A stretch of 64,000 nucleotides of DNA. It comes from Microvirga sp. ACRRW. Its GTDB lineage: Bacteria; Pseudomonadota; Alphaproteobacteria; Rhizobiales; Beijerinckiaceae. Positions 16,971-25,967 of the stretch are shown here, piece after piece (the stretch's first letter is position 1; every line of letters starts with the position of its first letter). A model generated the notes under the pieces. It did not search any database and was not told the DNA's origin. It worked only from the letters and a program-made list of their open reading frames with translations. The stretch spans positions 209,888 through 273,887 of the forward strand of contig NZ_JAKRNJ010000006.1 in the NCBI RefSeq assembly GCF_022346925.1. The letters run 5' to 3'. The position numbers and the translations under genes are program-made.

Positions 16971-18934
16971 GCATGTTTACAGACGAACTCGGCAACATCG
17001 CGCCGATGCAGCTTGCAAAAGATTCACCCAAGTCTCGCCGCACAGTCATCGCTCTCACATGCTTGGAGCCCTCCCTCCCTCGCGGTTTCAAAACCCGTCT
17101 TGAACGGGAAGCCCTCGTCATTCTCGTCCACCTGCCCGATGACACATGGGCTGATGCGGTTGAGGACGCTTTCAAAGGCTGTCTCCCCTTCTCGCGGCCG
17201 CCGATCGTCCTCGATGGCGAAAATGCACGAGGTAGGGATCTGCGTTGGTTCAAGATGCAGGCAGCTAGTGCTCTGGCGGAGGGACGTTGTTTCGTCATTT
17301 TATGCGATGATGCAAAGATAAATCTCAATGCCGCATTGGCGACAATCGCAGATGTCGAGATCACCCTCGCGCCACCATCGTCCAAAACGATACGCAAGCT
17401 CATGAGGTCATTGAGTTCAGAATCTGAACCGATCAGAGTGTCGTCCAATCTCACCGACGACCTTTGCAAAGACCTCGATTTCAATGAAATCGCGATGATA
17501 TTTCGGCCCGGCCTCAAGCCCGCGGAAATTGTCCGACGCCTGCAAGCCGTTCGCGCTTCGAAGCAGCTCCCTGTTGGGCAACCGTTGCGGACGAAGCATG
17601 GGCAGGATCCTTCCACACCGCATCTTCAAGATCTCTACGGCTATGGTGAGGCTAAAACATGGGGCTTGGAACTGCTTGACGACCTTGCAGCGTTCCGCGA
17701 GGGCCGCCTTCCCTTTACCGCTCTCTCAGCACGGGTTGTGCTGACCTCGGAACCCGGACTCGGCAAGACGAGCTTCGTGCGCAGTCTCGCACGATCAGCC
17801 AACCTGCCACTCGTCGCCTCCTCCGTCGCCAGTTGGTTCACGACAAGCTCAGGCTATCTCGATGGCGTCTTGCGGGCGATCGACAAAGTCTTCGCCGAGG
17901 CACGTGAGAAGGCTCCCGCCATCCTCTTCCTCGATGAAATCGACGCTTTGCCAAGCAGAGCTAGGCTGAATGAGCGTGGAAAGAGTTTTTGGCTCCCTGT
18001 TGTCACCCACATGCTCACCCTGCTAGACTCCGCAGTCTCTGCTGAGAACGAGAAGCTCATTATCGTTTCGGCAACAAATCACGCTGAGGCGCTCGATCCA
18101 GCTTTGCTCCGGCCCGGTCGCCTTGATCGTGTCATCAGGATTGACCACCCGGACATACCGTCTATCGCCGGCATCTTGCGCCAGCACCTCGGCGCGGATC
18201 TTTCCGAACACGACCTTGGCCCGATCGCGCAACTCGCCGTAGGCGCAACGGGTGCCGAGCTGATGGGCCTCGTGAAAAAGGCGCGCGCACTCGCCCGGAT
18301 GGCGGATCGACCTCTGCGGCTCAGCGATTTGACCGAGGCGCTGGCGCCGACATCCTCAGGCCGTTCCGCCGAATTGGATCGCGTGATTGCGGTTCATGAA
18401 GCTGGGCATGCCGTCGTCGCAACCATTCTCATGCCGGACATGGTGAGCCATGCCTCCTTGACCCGACTCGGGTCCGCCGACGGGCATACGAGAATGCTCC
18501 TCACGGATGGAAGCTTGATGACGCGAGCCTCAATTGAGGATGCGGTTACGATGCTTCTCTCGGGCTATGCTGCCGAGGAGCTCTGCTTCTCTGCGGCGAG
18601 TACGGGATCAACGACTGATCTTTCCACCGCGACCCGGTTGTTATTCCTTGTCCATGGCGCTGCTGGACTCGGCGAGACACTCGCGCCAATCGGAAAGCCG
18701 GAAAACGCCGAGCACGCACTGCTGCTCGATTCGAGCTTGCGCAGAGTCATTGAGAAGGAACTTCGGCAGCTCCTCCAGCGCGCACGAACTTTGCTTCGAG
18801 AAAATAGTGACGCACTTGATGCGGTCACCGACAGGCTCCTGGCTGAGCGAATTCTTTCAAGCCAGGCGATTAAGTGCCTCGTGATGCAGACACGCAAAGG
18901 ATTCACCCGAACATCACGAAAAGCAATCGAATGA
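16967..18934 (+). CDS. Soluble FtsH-like AAA+ ATPase/M41 protease
   Basis: A 655-residue protein. It has Walker A SEPGLGKT (261-268), Walker B ILFLDEID (319-326), the second region of homology ATNHAEALDPALLRPGRLDR (arginine fingers near 382-388), then the zinc protease motif HEAGH at 477-481 and Asp551 in GSTTDLSTAT as likely third ligand. These are the FtsH AAA and M41 domains in the right order. Unlike FtsH it has no membrane segments; instead there is a 200-residue N-terminus of unknown fold. The active-site residues are intact, so it should degrade proteins in the cytosol. The partner genes are the DUF6634-like and 203-residue proteins. The N-domain probably picks the substrate. Confidence 0.85.
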   Translation: MSMFTDELGNIAPMQLAKDSPKSRRTVIALTCLEPSLPRGFKTRLEREALVILVHLPDDTWADAVEDAFKGCLPFSRPPIVLDGENARGRDLRWFKMQAASALAEGRCFVILCDDAKINLNAALATIADVEITLAPPSSKTIRKLMRSLSSESEPIRVSSNLTDDLCKDLDFNEIAMIFRPGLKPAEIVRRLQAVRASKQLPVGQPLRTKHGQDPSTPHLQDLYGYGEAKTWGLELLDDLAAFREGRLPFTALSARVVLTSEPGLGKTSFVRSLARSANLPLVASSVASWFTTSSGYLDGVLRAIDKVFAEAREKAPAILFLDEIDALPSRARLNERGKSFWLPVVTHMLTLLDSAVSAENEKLIIVSATNHAEALDPALLRPGRLDRVIRIDHPDIPSIAGILRQHLGADLSEHDLGPIAQLAVGATGAELMGLVKKARALARMADRPLRLSDLTEALAPTSSGRSAELDRVIAVHEAGHAVVATILMPDMVSHASLTRLGSADGHTRMLLTDGSLMTRASIEDAVTMLLSGYAAEELCFSAASTGSTTDLSTATRLLFLVHGAAGLGETLAPIGKPENAEHALLLDSSLRRVIEKELRQLLQRARTLLRENSDALDAVTDRLLAERILSSQAIKCLVMQTRKGFTRTSRKAIE

Positions 18935-18953
18935 CCTTTGCGACCCTTGTACA

Positions 18954-19021
18954 ATAAGGATTTCTTCGTCTGCGCAATAATATTGAATCCTTACTGTCAA
19001 TAATCGCGCCAAAGGATTGAG
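18954..19021. promoter_or_regulatory. Cluster of candidate operators ahead of the tns operon
   Basis: TTGAATCCTTA (18983-18993) and AAAGGATTGAG (19011-19021) face each other, with a weaker AAGGATTT at 18956-18963. The complement of the second matches TTCAATCCTTT in front of the XRE gene at 10 of 11 positions. Two CAATAAT repeats lie between them. These could be repressor sites, or TnsB sites of a transposon end. Confidence 0.35.
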
Positions 19022-19240
19022 TATTTGTAGCAAAGAATTCATTCAAGAATTCAACAAATGTGGACGACATCCCATAACAACGGAGAAAATCAACAGATCA
19101 AGCTCTGCATGTTAACGATTTATTAACCAGATATGACGCCTATCAACCGAATCACTACTTGTATCGATCGGGATTTCGAGGAATCAATCTTTGGGGATCC
19201 CATTGATTCCAAATGTCAGGAGAATTGCCATGCACTGGCC

Positions 19241-19286
19241 GTAAACAAAAAAGGCGCACCAAATCCGCGAGGATCTAATGCGCCTT
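19241..19286 (-). terminator. Rho-independent terminator on the minus strand
   Basis: Read on the minus strand, AAGGCGCA (19286-19279) pairs with TGCGCCTT (19258-19251), with a small inner hairpin GATCC-TCGC-GGATT, and is followed by six T. No minus-strand gene precedes it that I can support, so it may end an untranslated RNA started within about 19300-19800, or a lost gene. Confidence 0.55.
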
Positions 19287-19824
19287 AATTCTCGATCGCC
19301 GCTTTTAGCTTGGAGGCAGGAGCGGCGACAAATTTGGATCAGATAATCCAATGAAGGCACTCTGCCACACGTGCTTGCGGATCGCAAGTCAGCCGGCGAA
19401 TTTTCGTGCCTCATGGATGTCCGGTCACCTGAACCCTTTCGAATTTACAGGTGCTCCATGAAACCAAACTTGCATCCTTCTACAAACCACAGATCACGTC
19501 TGCGCGCATTGATCAGGCAGATTGCCGATCGAGCTACCGTTGTCGGTTCAACTCAAGCTCCCACGGCCGCAGACTGTGGCTCCATCACACGGACTGCAAC
19601 GGATAGCCTGGTCTATCACCCGCACCCGGGCCGCAGATGTGCGCCTGATCCTCAAGGCACAGGCATGCGAAATGCCGATGCCATTGCGGATGCTTCTGTC
19701 CCGACACGCGGACGCGCTCCCCGCCGAATAGCGGCCTGATCTGACGCAGCCGCGCAGTCCGCGCCCATCACATCCCACCATCATCCCTTCGGACAACCGT
19801 TCCGGAGCACAGGAGAACTTTGCC

Positions 19825-20571
19825 ATGAGCAAGCCCAATCTACCCCGCCTTCCCCAGTCCTTCCGCCGCCCAGACATCCTGCCTGAGCCAACTTGGTCCC
19901 GGCGCGCTGGCAAGCTCTGGGTTCCGCCTGAGCCCAGCAAATCCGAGCGCAAGATTCCTCTCAAGTCGATCGCCTCCTTCCGCGGTGCCGTCCTCGATAC
20001 CGCGGCGAACCGCCAGGTCCGCTTCGAGAGCCTGCTCGAGGAAAAGGTCCTGTGTCTTGTGCAAGCCTTCAGGAAAGACATCCGCGCGATCCACGATCAG
20101 GTGCTTGTGACCTACCGCGACGGGAAGGGTGTGCCGCACAAGCACTACCTCGACTACATAATCGATCACGAGGACGAGACCCGGACCGCGGTCACGATCA
20201 AGCCCGCCAGCAAGGTCGAGAGCAGCCGCATCCGTTGGGTGCTCGGCCAGATCCGTGCCCAACACAGAGGCACACTTGCCCACCGCTTCGTGCTGATCTC
20301 CAGCGACAGCGTCACGCCCGACCGGGTGGCTACCGCCCGCCTGATCCTACGGGCCCGCCGCCTGCGTAACGAGGCGGCTATCGCGTCGATCCGCCCGCTC
20401 GCCGAAACCCTTACCGGAGCGGCTCCGATCTCGGCGCTGCTCTCCGCCACCCGCAATGACGCCCTCGGGTTCATGGCCGTGGTGAACCTGATCGACGACG
20501 GCATCCTCAAGCTCACCGGTACCACCTGCCTCACCCGCGACAGCCTCGTCCAAGCCGTCGCATCCCGCTGA
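19825..20571 (+). CDS. tnsA: TnsA-like transposon endonuclease
   Basis: A 248-residue protein. The central block FESLLEEK (Glu68), HYLDYII (Asp110) and AVTIKPA (Lys126) is the TnsA nuclease core, which cuts the 5' ends of the element so that it leaves by cut-and-paste. The C-terminal ALGFMAVVNLIDDGILKL is the winged-helix tail that binds TnsC in relatives. It is translated from ATG 19825 after CAGGAGAAC and lies 23 bases before tnsB. The first gene of a four-gene transposition operon. All three catalytic residues appear intact. Confidence 0.85.
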   Translation: MSKPNLPRLPQSFRRPDILPEPTWSRRAGKLWVPPEPSKSERKIPLKSIASFRGAVLDTAANRQVRFESLLEEKVLCLVQAFRKDIRAIHDQVLVTYRDGKGVPHKHYLDYIIDHEDETRTAVTIKPASKVESSRIRWVLGQIRAQHRGTLAHRFVLISSDSVTPDRVATARLILRARRLRNEAAIASIRPLAETLTGAAPISALLSATRNDALGFMAVVNLIDDGILKLTGTTCLTRDSLVQAVASR

Positions 20572-20594
20572 TCCTTAACCCAGGAGTGTTTCCC

Positions 20595-22787
20595 ATGACG
20601 AACGCTACCTCTTTTCCCGCCCTCACCTCTGACACCGCCATCGAGCGCGTGATCGCGCCGCGCCGCTTCACCCGGTACGACCGCATCACCATCGACGGCA
20701 CCGCTCGCATCCCGCTCTCCAGCACCGGAAACGGGCACGTGATGCGCCGTCTCGACGACCCCAACCTTAGCGAGACCTTCACCCATGCCGAGCTCGACAC
20801 GCTGCACCGCCAGGGCCGTCTCAAAGTCGAGCGCAATTATTTCCATGCCGTCCAGGCCGAGCTGCGCTCGCTGACCGGAAATGTGACCCTGCTCGACCTG
20901 ACGCAGCGTGCTCGAACGACTGTCATCTTCCGCCAGCGCATCTGCGACCGCTTCCTGCAACTACAAGCCCAAGGTCTCGTCTCCCTCTCCGACAAGTCCA
21001 TGAAGATCGCGATCAAGACCATCAGGGCCGAGCTGATTGATGAGGAAGACGCAAAGGGCCGCCACAGCTCCAAGTCCATTGTCCTGCCGCGGGCACCCAG
21101 TCCGCGCACCGTGCGCCGTTGGCTGAAGCAGTACGAGGCCTGCGGCTTCGAACCCATGAGCCTGTGCGACCGCTACGCGCTCAGTGGCGACCGCACGCTG
21201 CGCCTGCCGCTCGAGGAGCGGCAGCTCATGGACACCTATGCCGAGCGGTACCTGAGCACGCTCAAGCCCAGCATGGCGACGCTCTACGCCAACCTCAAGG
21301 AGGAGATCAACACGCGCAACCAAGCGCGCAAGGCTTCAAAAAAACGGCCTCTCGTCACCCCCAGCCGCGCCGCGTTCGAGCGGGTAATCGGCAAGATGGA
21401 CCCGATGCAGGTCTACGCCGCCCGCGAGGGCGAGGAAGCCGCGAAGAAAAAGTTCTTCATCGTCAACGGCGGCCTTCAGGTCAGCCGCCCGCTTGAGCGC
21501 GTCGAGCTCGACGAGTGGACCATCCAGCTTCAGTCTCTACTGGTCGACGCTGGGGTCTGGAAGACCATGACTGCAGAAGAGCGCAAGGCGATCGGGACCC
21601 ACCGCTTCAAGCTCGTGACGGCGATTGACGCCTACTCGCGCTGCATCCTCTCGGCCCGTGTTGTGAAGGAAGTTTCCTCAGCCGCCACCATCGCCGTTAT
21701 CGCCATGGGCATGTCCGACAAGAGTGCCTATGCGCTCGCTGCGGGATGCACTGCGGCGTGGGACCAGGGCACCGATGCTGCGTGGGAGACCGCCTGCAAC
21801 GATGCCGGATCCGCCCAGATCGCCGACGACGTGCGCGCCGTCTATCTTGGCCTGGACATCCGCCACCACATCACCCCGGCGGGCGTGCCGCAGTTGCGCG
21901 CGCGCAAGGAGCGCTTCTACCGCTCGATCCACGAGATGCTCGTCGCCCTGTTCGAGGGCCGCACCTTCGCCGACATCTTCGAGAAGGGCGATTACAACGG
22001 CGAAGCCCGCGCTTCCACTACCGCCGATATCCTCGGCCAGGCAATCGTGCGCTGGCTCGTCGACGTCCATCATCAGCGGCCCCACGCAGGCCTCGGCGGC
22101 CGCACGCCGGCCAATGTGTACCGCGACGGCGTGCAGGAGCACGGTATCCTGCCAGGGCCGGACGCGGACCAAGCCCGCGCGCTCTTCGGCACCACCGTCA
22201 AGCGCCGCATCACCAATTCGGGCGTACGCTTCCTTGGTTTGAATTATCAGTCGCTCGAGCTTCAGAAGGCGCGTCGCCACGTAGGCCAGAAGCCAGTACT
22301 GGTCCGCATCGATCCCGACAATCTGGGCCACGTCTCGGTGCGCACCAAGGACGGCTGGCTGACCGTCGCCTGCAAACGCGAAGGCTTCGAAGGCGTGCCC
22401 GTCCAACGCTGGGTCGCCGCGCAGGCAGTGCTGCGCCGCAAGTATGCCGACGAGGCCAAACTGACCGAAGACGTGGTGTTCGCAGCCATGCGCGAGATCC
22501 GCGCCATGGCCGACGAGGCCGCACGACGCGCGGGCATCGCCTCTCCGATCCTGCGCGGCGTCGACTACGACAAGTTCGAGCGGCTGCACTTCCGCACGTT
22601 CGATCTGGACCGTGCCGTCGGCGAAGCCGCGGACATTGAGGACCTGCTGTTCGACGCCGAAGCCGACACCGCGTCCGCGTCGAGTGACGACGACGTGGCC
22701 TCGGCTGCTGGTCCCGTATCCCTCGATGAGGACGAATTCGAAGACGGCTTCGACGACTACGGCGGCTCCTTCTTCACCAAGGAGTGA
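20595..22787 (+). CDS. tnsB: TnsB-like DDE transposase
   Basis: A 730-residue protein from ATG 20595 (CAGGAG in front; a GTG nine bases earlier is less likely). The N-terminal helical DNA-binding part is followed by an rve-fold core: Asp306 in ELDEW, AIDAYSR, Asp403 in NDAGSAQ and Glu439 in KERFYRS. That is a DDE triad with 35 residues between the last two. The C-terminal WLVDVHHQRPHAGLGGRTP and a beta-barrel region follow the Tn7/Mu pattern, and the tail is very acidic. It recognises the element ends and joins 3' ends to target DNA. The stop overlaps the start of tnsC (ATGA at 22784-22787). Confidence 0.9.
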   Translation: MTNATSFPALTSDTAIERVIAPRRFTRYDRITIDGTARIPLSSTGNGHVMRRLDDPNLSETFTHAELDTLHRQGRLKVERNYFHAVQAELRSLTGNVTLLDLTQRARTTVIFRQRICDRFLQLQAQGLVSLSDKSMKIAIKTIRAELIDEEDAKGRHSSKSIVLPRAPSPRTVRRWLKQYEACGFEPMSLCDRYALSGDRTLRLPLEERQLMDTYAERYLSTLKPSMATLYANLKEEINTRNQARKASKKRPLVTPSRAAFERVIGKMDPMQVYAAREGEEAAKKKFFIVNGGLQVSRPLERVELDEWTIQLQSLLVDAGVWKTMTAEERKAIGTHRFKLVTAIDAYSRCILSARVVKEVSSAATIAVIAMGMSDKSAYALAAGCTAAWDQGTDAAWETACNDAGSAQIADDVRAVYLGLDIRHHITPAGVPQLRARKERFYRSIHEMLVALFEGRTFADIFEKGDYNGEARASTTADILGQAIVRWLVDVHHQRPHAGLGGRTPANVYRDGVQEHGILPGPDADQARALFGTTVKRRITNSGVRFLGLNYQSLELQKARRHVGQKPVLVRIDPDNLGHVSVRTKDGWLTVACKREGFEGVPVQRWVAAQAVLRRKYADEAKLTEDVVFAAMREIRAMADEAARRAGIASPILRGVDYDKFERLHFRTFDLDRAVGEAADIEDLLFDAEADTASASSDDDVASAAGPVSLDEDEFEDGFDDYGGSFFTKE

Positions 22788-24070
22788 CCATGCCCGTCCT
22801 GCCCCGCCCCCGGGAGCCGCCCGTCGGCTCCCGCCTGCCCGTTCCTCCCGTTCCGAACCTTATTGGAGTCCCTATGACCGACCCGCAGAACCCGCACCTC
22901 TCCACCGCCGTCACCTTCTTCAACCCTGCCGCACCGACACCTGAGGTTTCGCCCGTGAGCGACACCGCCCATCCCGCCGTCTCTGAGACGCCAGCTGATG
23001 ATCCCGTCGCCCGCCTGCGCCGTCTCCAGGGCGACAAGCGCGCCGCCCGCAACGCCCGAGAGCTAGAGGTTCAGGCGGCCCATTTCGAGACGGACCGTGA
23101 CAAAGATGTGAGGAAGGGTCTTGAGGAGTTGGCCGATACGCTTCTGCGCAACCTCGCCGCCGTCGAGTCGGATGAGCACGAGGCGCATGGCCGCCTCGCC
23201 GAGGGGCGAACGTTCGTGCTGATCGGCGGCTCCGGCGCCGGCAAGTCGCGAACCCTCCAGCATCAGTTCGCCACCAACCCCGAATTTCTGACAGATGACG
23301 GCAAGCCCAGTCCGCTCCTCCTGTCGGTCACAGCGCCGGCCCCCTGCACCATGAGAATCCTCGCCAAGACAATCAACACCGCAACAGGCTATCAGACCCA
23401 CCGTGATCCCAAAGAATCCGAGGCGTGGGATCTCGTGCGCCACAATCTCGAGCTGCGTGGCATGCGCTTCCTGCACATCGACGAGTTCCAGCACGCGCTC
23501 CTGAGCCGCAACCCGGTCGAGATCCAGAAGATCCGCGACTCGTTGAAAAGCCTGTTGCAGAACCCGCGGTGGCCCGTGAACCTGATCCTGTCCGGCCTGC
23601 CCGAAGTTGCCGCCTTCATCGAGGAAGACGTCCAAATCCGGCGCCGCTGCACTTTCGTGCGCTTCGATCCTCTGCGCTTTCCCAAGGACGTTCCCATGGT
23701 CAAGAGCATGATAGCCTTCTACGGTAAGACCAAGGGCGGGCTCGATCTCGGCGACGTCCGCAGGACCGAACTCGTGTCGCGGCTGATGCATGCCAGCCTA
23801 GGTGAGCTCGGCCTCACGATCGAGTTCATCCAAGATGCAATCGGCCAGGCGCTGAGGGCCGAGTCCCCGACACTGGAGACAGTGCACTTCGCCAAGGCCT
23901 ACGACAGGCGCACCGGATGTCCGGAGGGGCTCAACGTCTTCACCGCCCAAGGCGACTGGACGGCGATCGATGCCCGCCGGGCGCTGTTCCCCGACGAGGC
24001 AGCCGATGAGGACGAGGCGAACGAGGCTGGGAAGAAATCCAAGAAATCCAGCAACCCGAGGACCAAGTGA
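22784..24070 (+). CDS. tnsC: TnsC/TniB-like AAA+ transposition regulator
   Basis: A 428-residue protein with Walker A GGSGAGKS (148-155) and Walker B RFLHIDEFQHAL (228-239), typical of the TnsC/TniB branch, which polymerises on target DNA and links TniQ to the transposase. The first 75 residues are Pro-rich. An internal ATG at 22874 with GGAGT in front could be the true start and would remove 30 residues. The acidic, Lys-rich tail is short. The gene is coupled on both sides: its start overlaps tnsB and its stop overlaps tniQ (ATGA at 24067-24070). Confidence 0.85.
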   Translation: MTMPVLPRPREPPVGSRLPVPPVPNLIGVPMTDPQNPHLSTAVTFFNPAAPTPEVSPVSDTAHPAVSETPADDPVARLRRLQGDKRAARNARELEVQAAHFETDRDKDVRKGLEELADTLLRNLAAVESDEHEAHGRLAEGRTFVLIGGSGAGKSRTLQHQFATNPEFLTDDGKPSPLLLSVTAPAPCTMRILAKTINTATGYQTHRDPKESEAWDLVRHNLELRGMRFLHIDEFQHALLSRNPVEIQKIRDSLKSLLQNPRWPVNLILSGLPEVAAFIEEDVQIRRRCTFVRFDPLRFPKDVPMVKSMIAFYGKTKGGLDLGDVRRTELVSRLMHASLGELGLTIEFIQDAIGQALRAESPTLETVHFAKAYDRRTGCPEGLNVFTAQGDWTAIDARRALFPDEAADEDEANEAGKKSKKSSNPRTK

Positions 24071-25911
24071 TGCAGACCATCGTTCCCGTTCCCATCACCC
24101 TAGGTGCGGACGAGTCGCTGGCCAGCCTGAATTCAGGCCTAGCATCCCTGTTCCGGCGAACCGCGCGCACCTTCTGCCTCGACATGGCCTACTCATTCCA
24201 GGCGATCGTCGATGGTGAGGCGGCCGCCATCAGGCGGCTTGCCGAATTGAGCCGGATCGACGCCGCCAACCTCGAAGCTGCGGCCCTCGTGCGGGTCGGA
24301 GAGCGCCAGTACAGACTCGGGGGCGAGATCTTCACTCGCACCAGCCTCAGCCGCCGGACATTGCGCGGCTGCCCCCATTGTCTCCTCGACGACATGGCGG
24401 GCGGCAGCGTTCCTGAACGCCGTCCCTACGGGCGCAATGCTTGGCTGATCGCCCCGCTGCGCACCTGTCCCCAGCACAATTGCGGCCTCGTGGAGCTGTC
24501 GCGCGACGAGACACCCGGCCTGATGCACGACTTCGCCTTTCTGGTGAAGCCCGTCCTCCCGCGGCTCGAGCAGCTTGCGCTGCAAGCGCCGGAACGCCAG
24601 CCGTCGGCGCTCGAGAAGGCGCTGGGCGACCGCCGTCTCGGCCGGCCGATCTCGCCTTTCCTCGACAGTCTGCCCTTCTATGCCGGGGCGCGGTTGTGCG
24701 AGATAGTCGGAGCGGTGGCCAAACATGGCGCGCAGGTCCGCCTCGAAACCCTGTCCGAGGCAGACTGGTACGACGCTGGCGCCGTTGGGTTCGCCATCGC
24801 GGAGCCGGGCGAAGGCAGCCTGCGCATGTTCCTGTCCGGCCTCCAAGACGCTTTCCGCTATGATCGGAACGGCTCGGGACCGAAGGCTATGTTCGGGCGC
24901 CTGCACGACTGGCTTGCGCATGAAACCGATGACACCGCCTACGATCCGATCCGCGACATTATCCGGCGCCATGTCGCCGAGACCATGCCGATCGGCGACG
25001 GCGAGCTCGTCCTTGGACAGGCAGTGGAGCGCAAGGTCCACTCCGTGCATTCCGCATCGCGCGAGTACGGCGTCCATCCCAAGCGGCTCAGGAAACTTCT
25101 GCACGCTGCGGGCCACATCCGGGAGTCGTCTGCAAAACTCAGCGATGAGCGGACGGTGTTCGATGCTCGGGCCGCTCAATCTTTCCTTGAGCAAGTGGCG
25201 GACTCCCTACCGCTGACCCAGGCCCGGGCATATCTGAACGCGCCGCGGCCGCATGAGCGGTTGCTGTTCGAGGCCGGCTTCATCCGCCCGATGATCCTGG
25301 GCGGCACGGAGGACCTCAATCACCATGCTTTTGCCCGTTCGGATCTCGACGCCTTCCTCGCCCGGCTCATGGCGCGAGTATCGGTCGAGGGTGAGGCGGA
25401 TCTTGTATCCATTCTGCAAGCGGCGAAGAAGGCGAACTGCTCGGCAATGGAAATCGTCGGGCTGATCCTGGACGGGCGGCTGGTGCGCGTCGGACGCGAC
25501 GCGCGGACGACGGGTTACCTCTCGGTTCTCGTCGACCCTAATGAGATCAAGCCCCTCGTGCGCCGGCCTGACCATGGCGGCCTGTCCCTGCGCGCAGTCG
25601 AGAAGGCGCTCGGCACCGACACCCGAGTGGTAAAGGCGCTGATCGCAGCTGGTCACCTGCCCGCGACGCGGGTGATCCATCCGGTCAAGCGCAATGAGCA
25701 GACCGTGGTGCTGCCGTCCGAAGTCGAGATATTCGCGGCACGCTTCGTATCGCTGAGCACAATTGCACGCGAGCACGGCTGGGCGATGCGGACGCTGAAG
25801 CCGGCCCTGCGCCAGGCCGGGATCGTACCGTGCTTCGATCCCGGTGAGGTACACGCCAGCTTCTACGAGCGTGACGCGATCCGAGTCTGGACGGCGTCCC
25901 TGCACACTTAA
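24067..25911 (+). CDS. tniQ: TniQ/TnsD-family target selector
   Basis: A 614-residue protein. The first 200 residues are a TniQ domain with the zinc ligands CPHC (102-105) and CPQH (134-137). The long C-terminal part contains repeated helix-turn-helix-like units (for example HSASREYGVHPKRLRKLL, then LSTIAREHGWAMRTLKPAL). This matches TnsD-type proteins, which bind a specific chromosomal site and recruit TnsC. It is the last gene of the operon and a terminator follows 29 bases after the stop. The target site cannot be read from the protein. With no tnsE or second tniQ, this protein is probably the only target selector. Confidence 0.85.
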   Translation: MMQTIVPVPITLGADESLASLNSGLASLFRRTARTFCLDMAYSFQAIVDGEAAAIRRLAELSRIDAANLEAAALVRVGERQYRLGGEIFTRTSLSRRTLRGCPHCLLDDMAGGSVPERRPYGRNAWLIAPLRTCPQHNCGLVELSRDETPGLMHDFAFLVKPVLPRLEQLALQAPERQPSALEKALGDRRLGRPISPFLDSLPFYAGARLCEIVGAVAKHGAQVRLETLSEADWYDAGAVGFAIAEPGEGSLRMFLSGLQDAFRYDRNGSGPKAMFGRLHDWLAHETDDTAYDPIRDIIRRHVAETMPIGDGELVLGQAVERKVHSVHSASREYGVHPKRLRKLLHAAGHIRESSAKLSDERTVFDARAAQSFLEQVADSLPLTQARAYLNAPRPHERLLFEAGFIRPMILGGTEDLNHHAFARSDLDAFLARLMARVSVEGEADLVSILQAAKKANCSAMEIVGLILDGRLVRVGRDARTTGYLSVLVDPNEIKPLVRRPDHGGLSLRAVEKALGTDTRVVKALIAAGHLPATRVIHPVKRNEQTVVLPSEVEIFAARFVSLSTIAREHGWAMRTLKPALRQAGIVPCFDPGEVHASFYERDAIRVWTASLHT

Positions 25912-25939
25912 CCGAACGCCATTCTCCAAACGCTTCAAG

Positions 25940-25967
25940 CCTCCGGGACTGCCCGGGGGCTTTTTTT
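25940..25967 (+). terminator. Rho-independent terminator of the tns operon
   Basis: CCTCCGGG (25940-25947) and CCCGGGGG (25952-25959) form an 8-base stem with a 4-base loop, followed by C and seven T. It lies 29 bases after the tniQ stop. Confidence 0.85.

Larger units (their letters stand above)
18935..19824. other. 890-bp regulatory gap before the transposition operon
   Basis: The left 200 bases are AT-rich and carry three copies of an AATCCTT/AAGGATT motif (18955-19021), a run AGAATTC-ATTCA-AGAATTC (19035-19053) and TGTGGACGACATCCC (19060-19074). In Tn7 the transposon end and TnsB sites lie in front of tnsA, so an element end is expected here. I cannot find a matching inverted copy on the far side to prove it. 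Short open frames at 19371-19739 show no recognisable protein. A ribosome site (CAGGAGAAC) precedes tnsA. Confidence 0.4.
19825..25911 (+). mobile_element. Tn7-like transposition module tnsA-tnsB-tnsC-tniQ
   Basis: Four consecutive, coupled genes encode the complete Tn7-like machinery: cleavage nuclease, DDE transposase, AAA+ regulator and target selector. The order equals Tn7 without tnsE, and no CRISPR genes are near. The limits given are those of the genes. In Tn7 the tnsA side is the right end, so cargo would be expected beyond tniQ, where the TIR locus lies. The terminal inverted repeats and target duplication were not located by eye. Confidence 0.85.

Noticed and set aside
19060..19074. 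TGTGGACGACATCCC as the right end of the Tn7-like element
   Set aside because: It begins with TGT as Tn7-like ends do, but no inverted partner was found on the far side, so the claim is not supported.
19371..19739. Short open frames in front of tnsA
   Set aside because: Overlapping frames without a conserved pattern; the region is better read as regulatory or transposon-end DNA.
20166..25938. Long minus-strand frames opposite tnsB, tnsC and tniQ
   Set aside because: They mirror codon positions of clearly identified transposition genes and show no domain.
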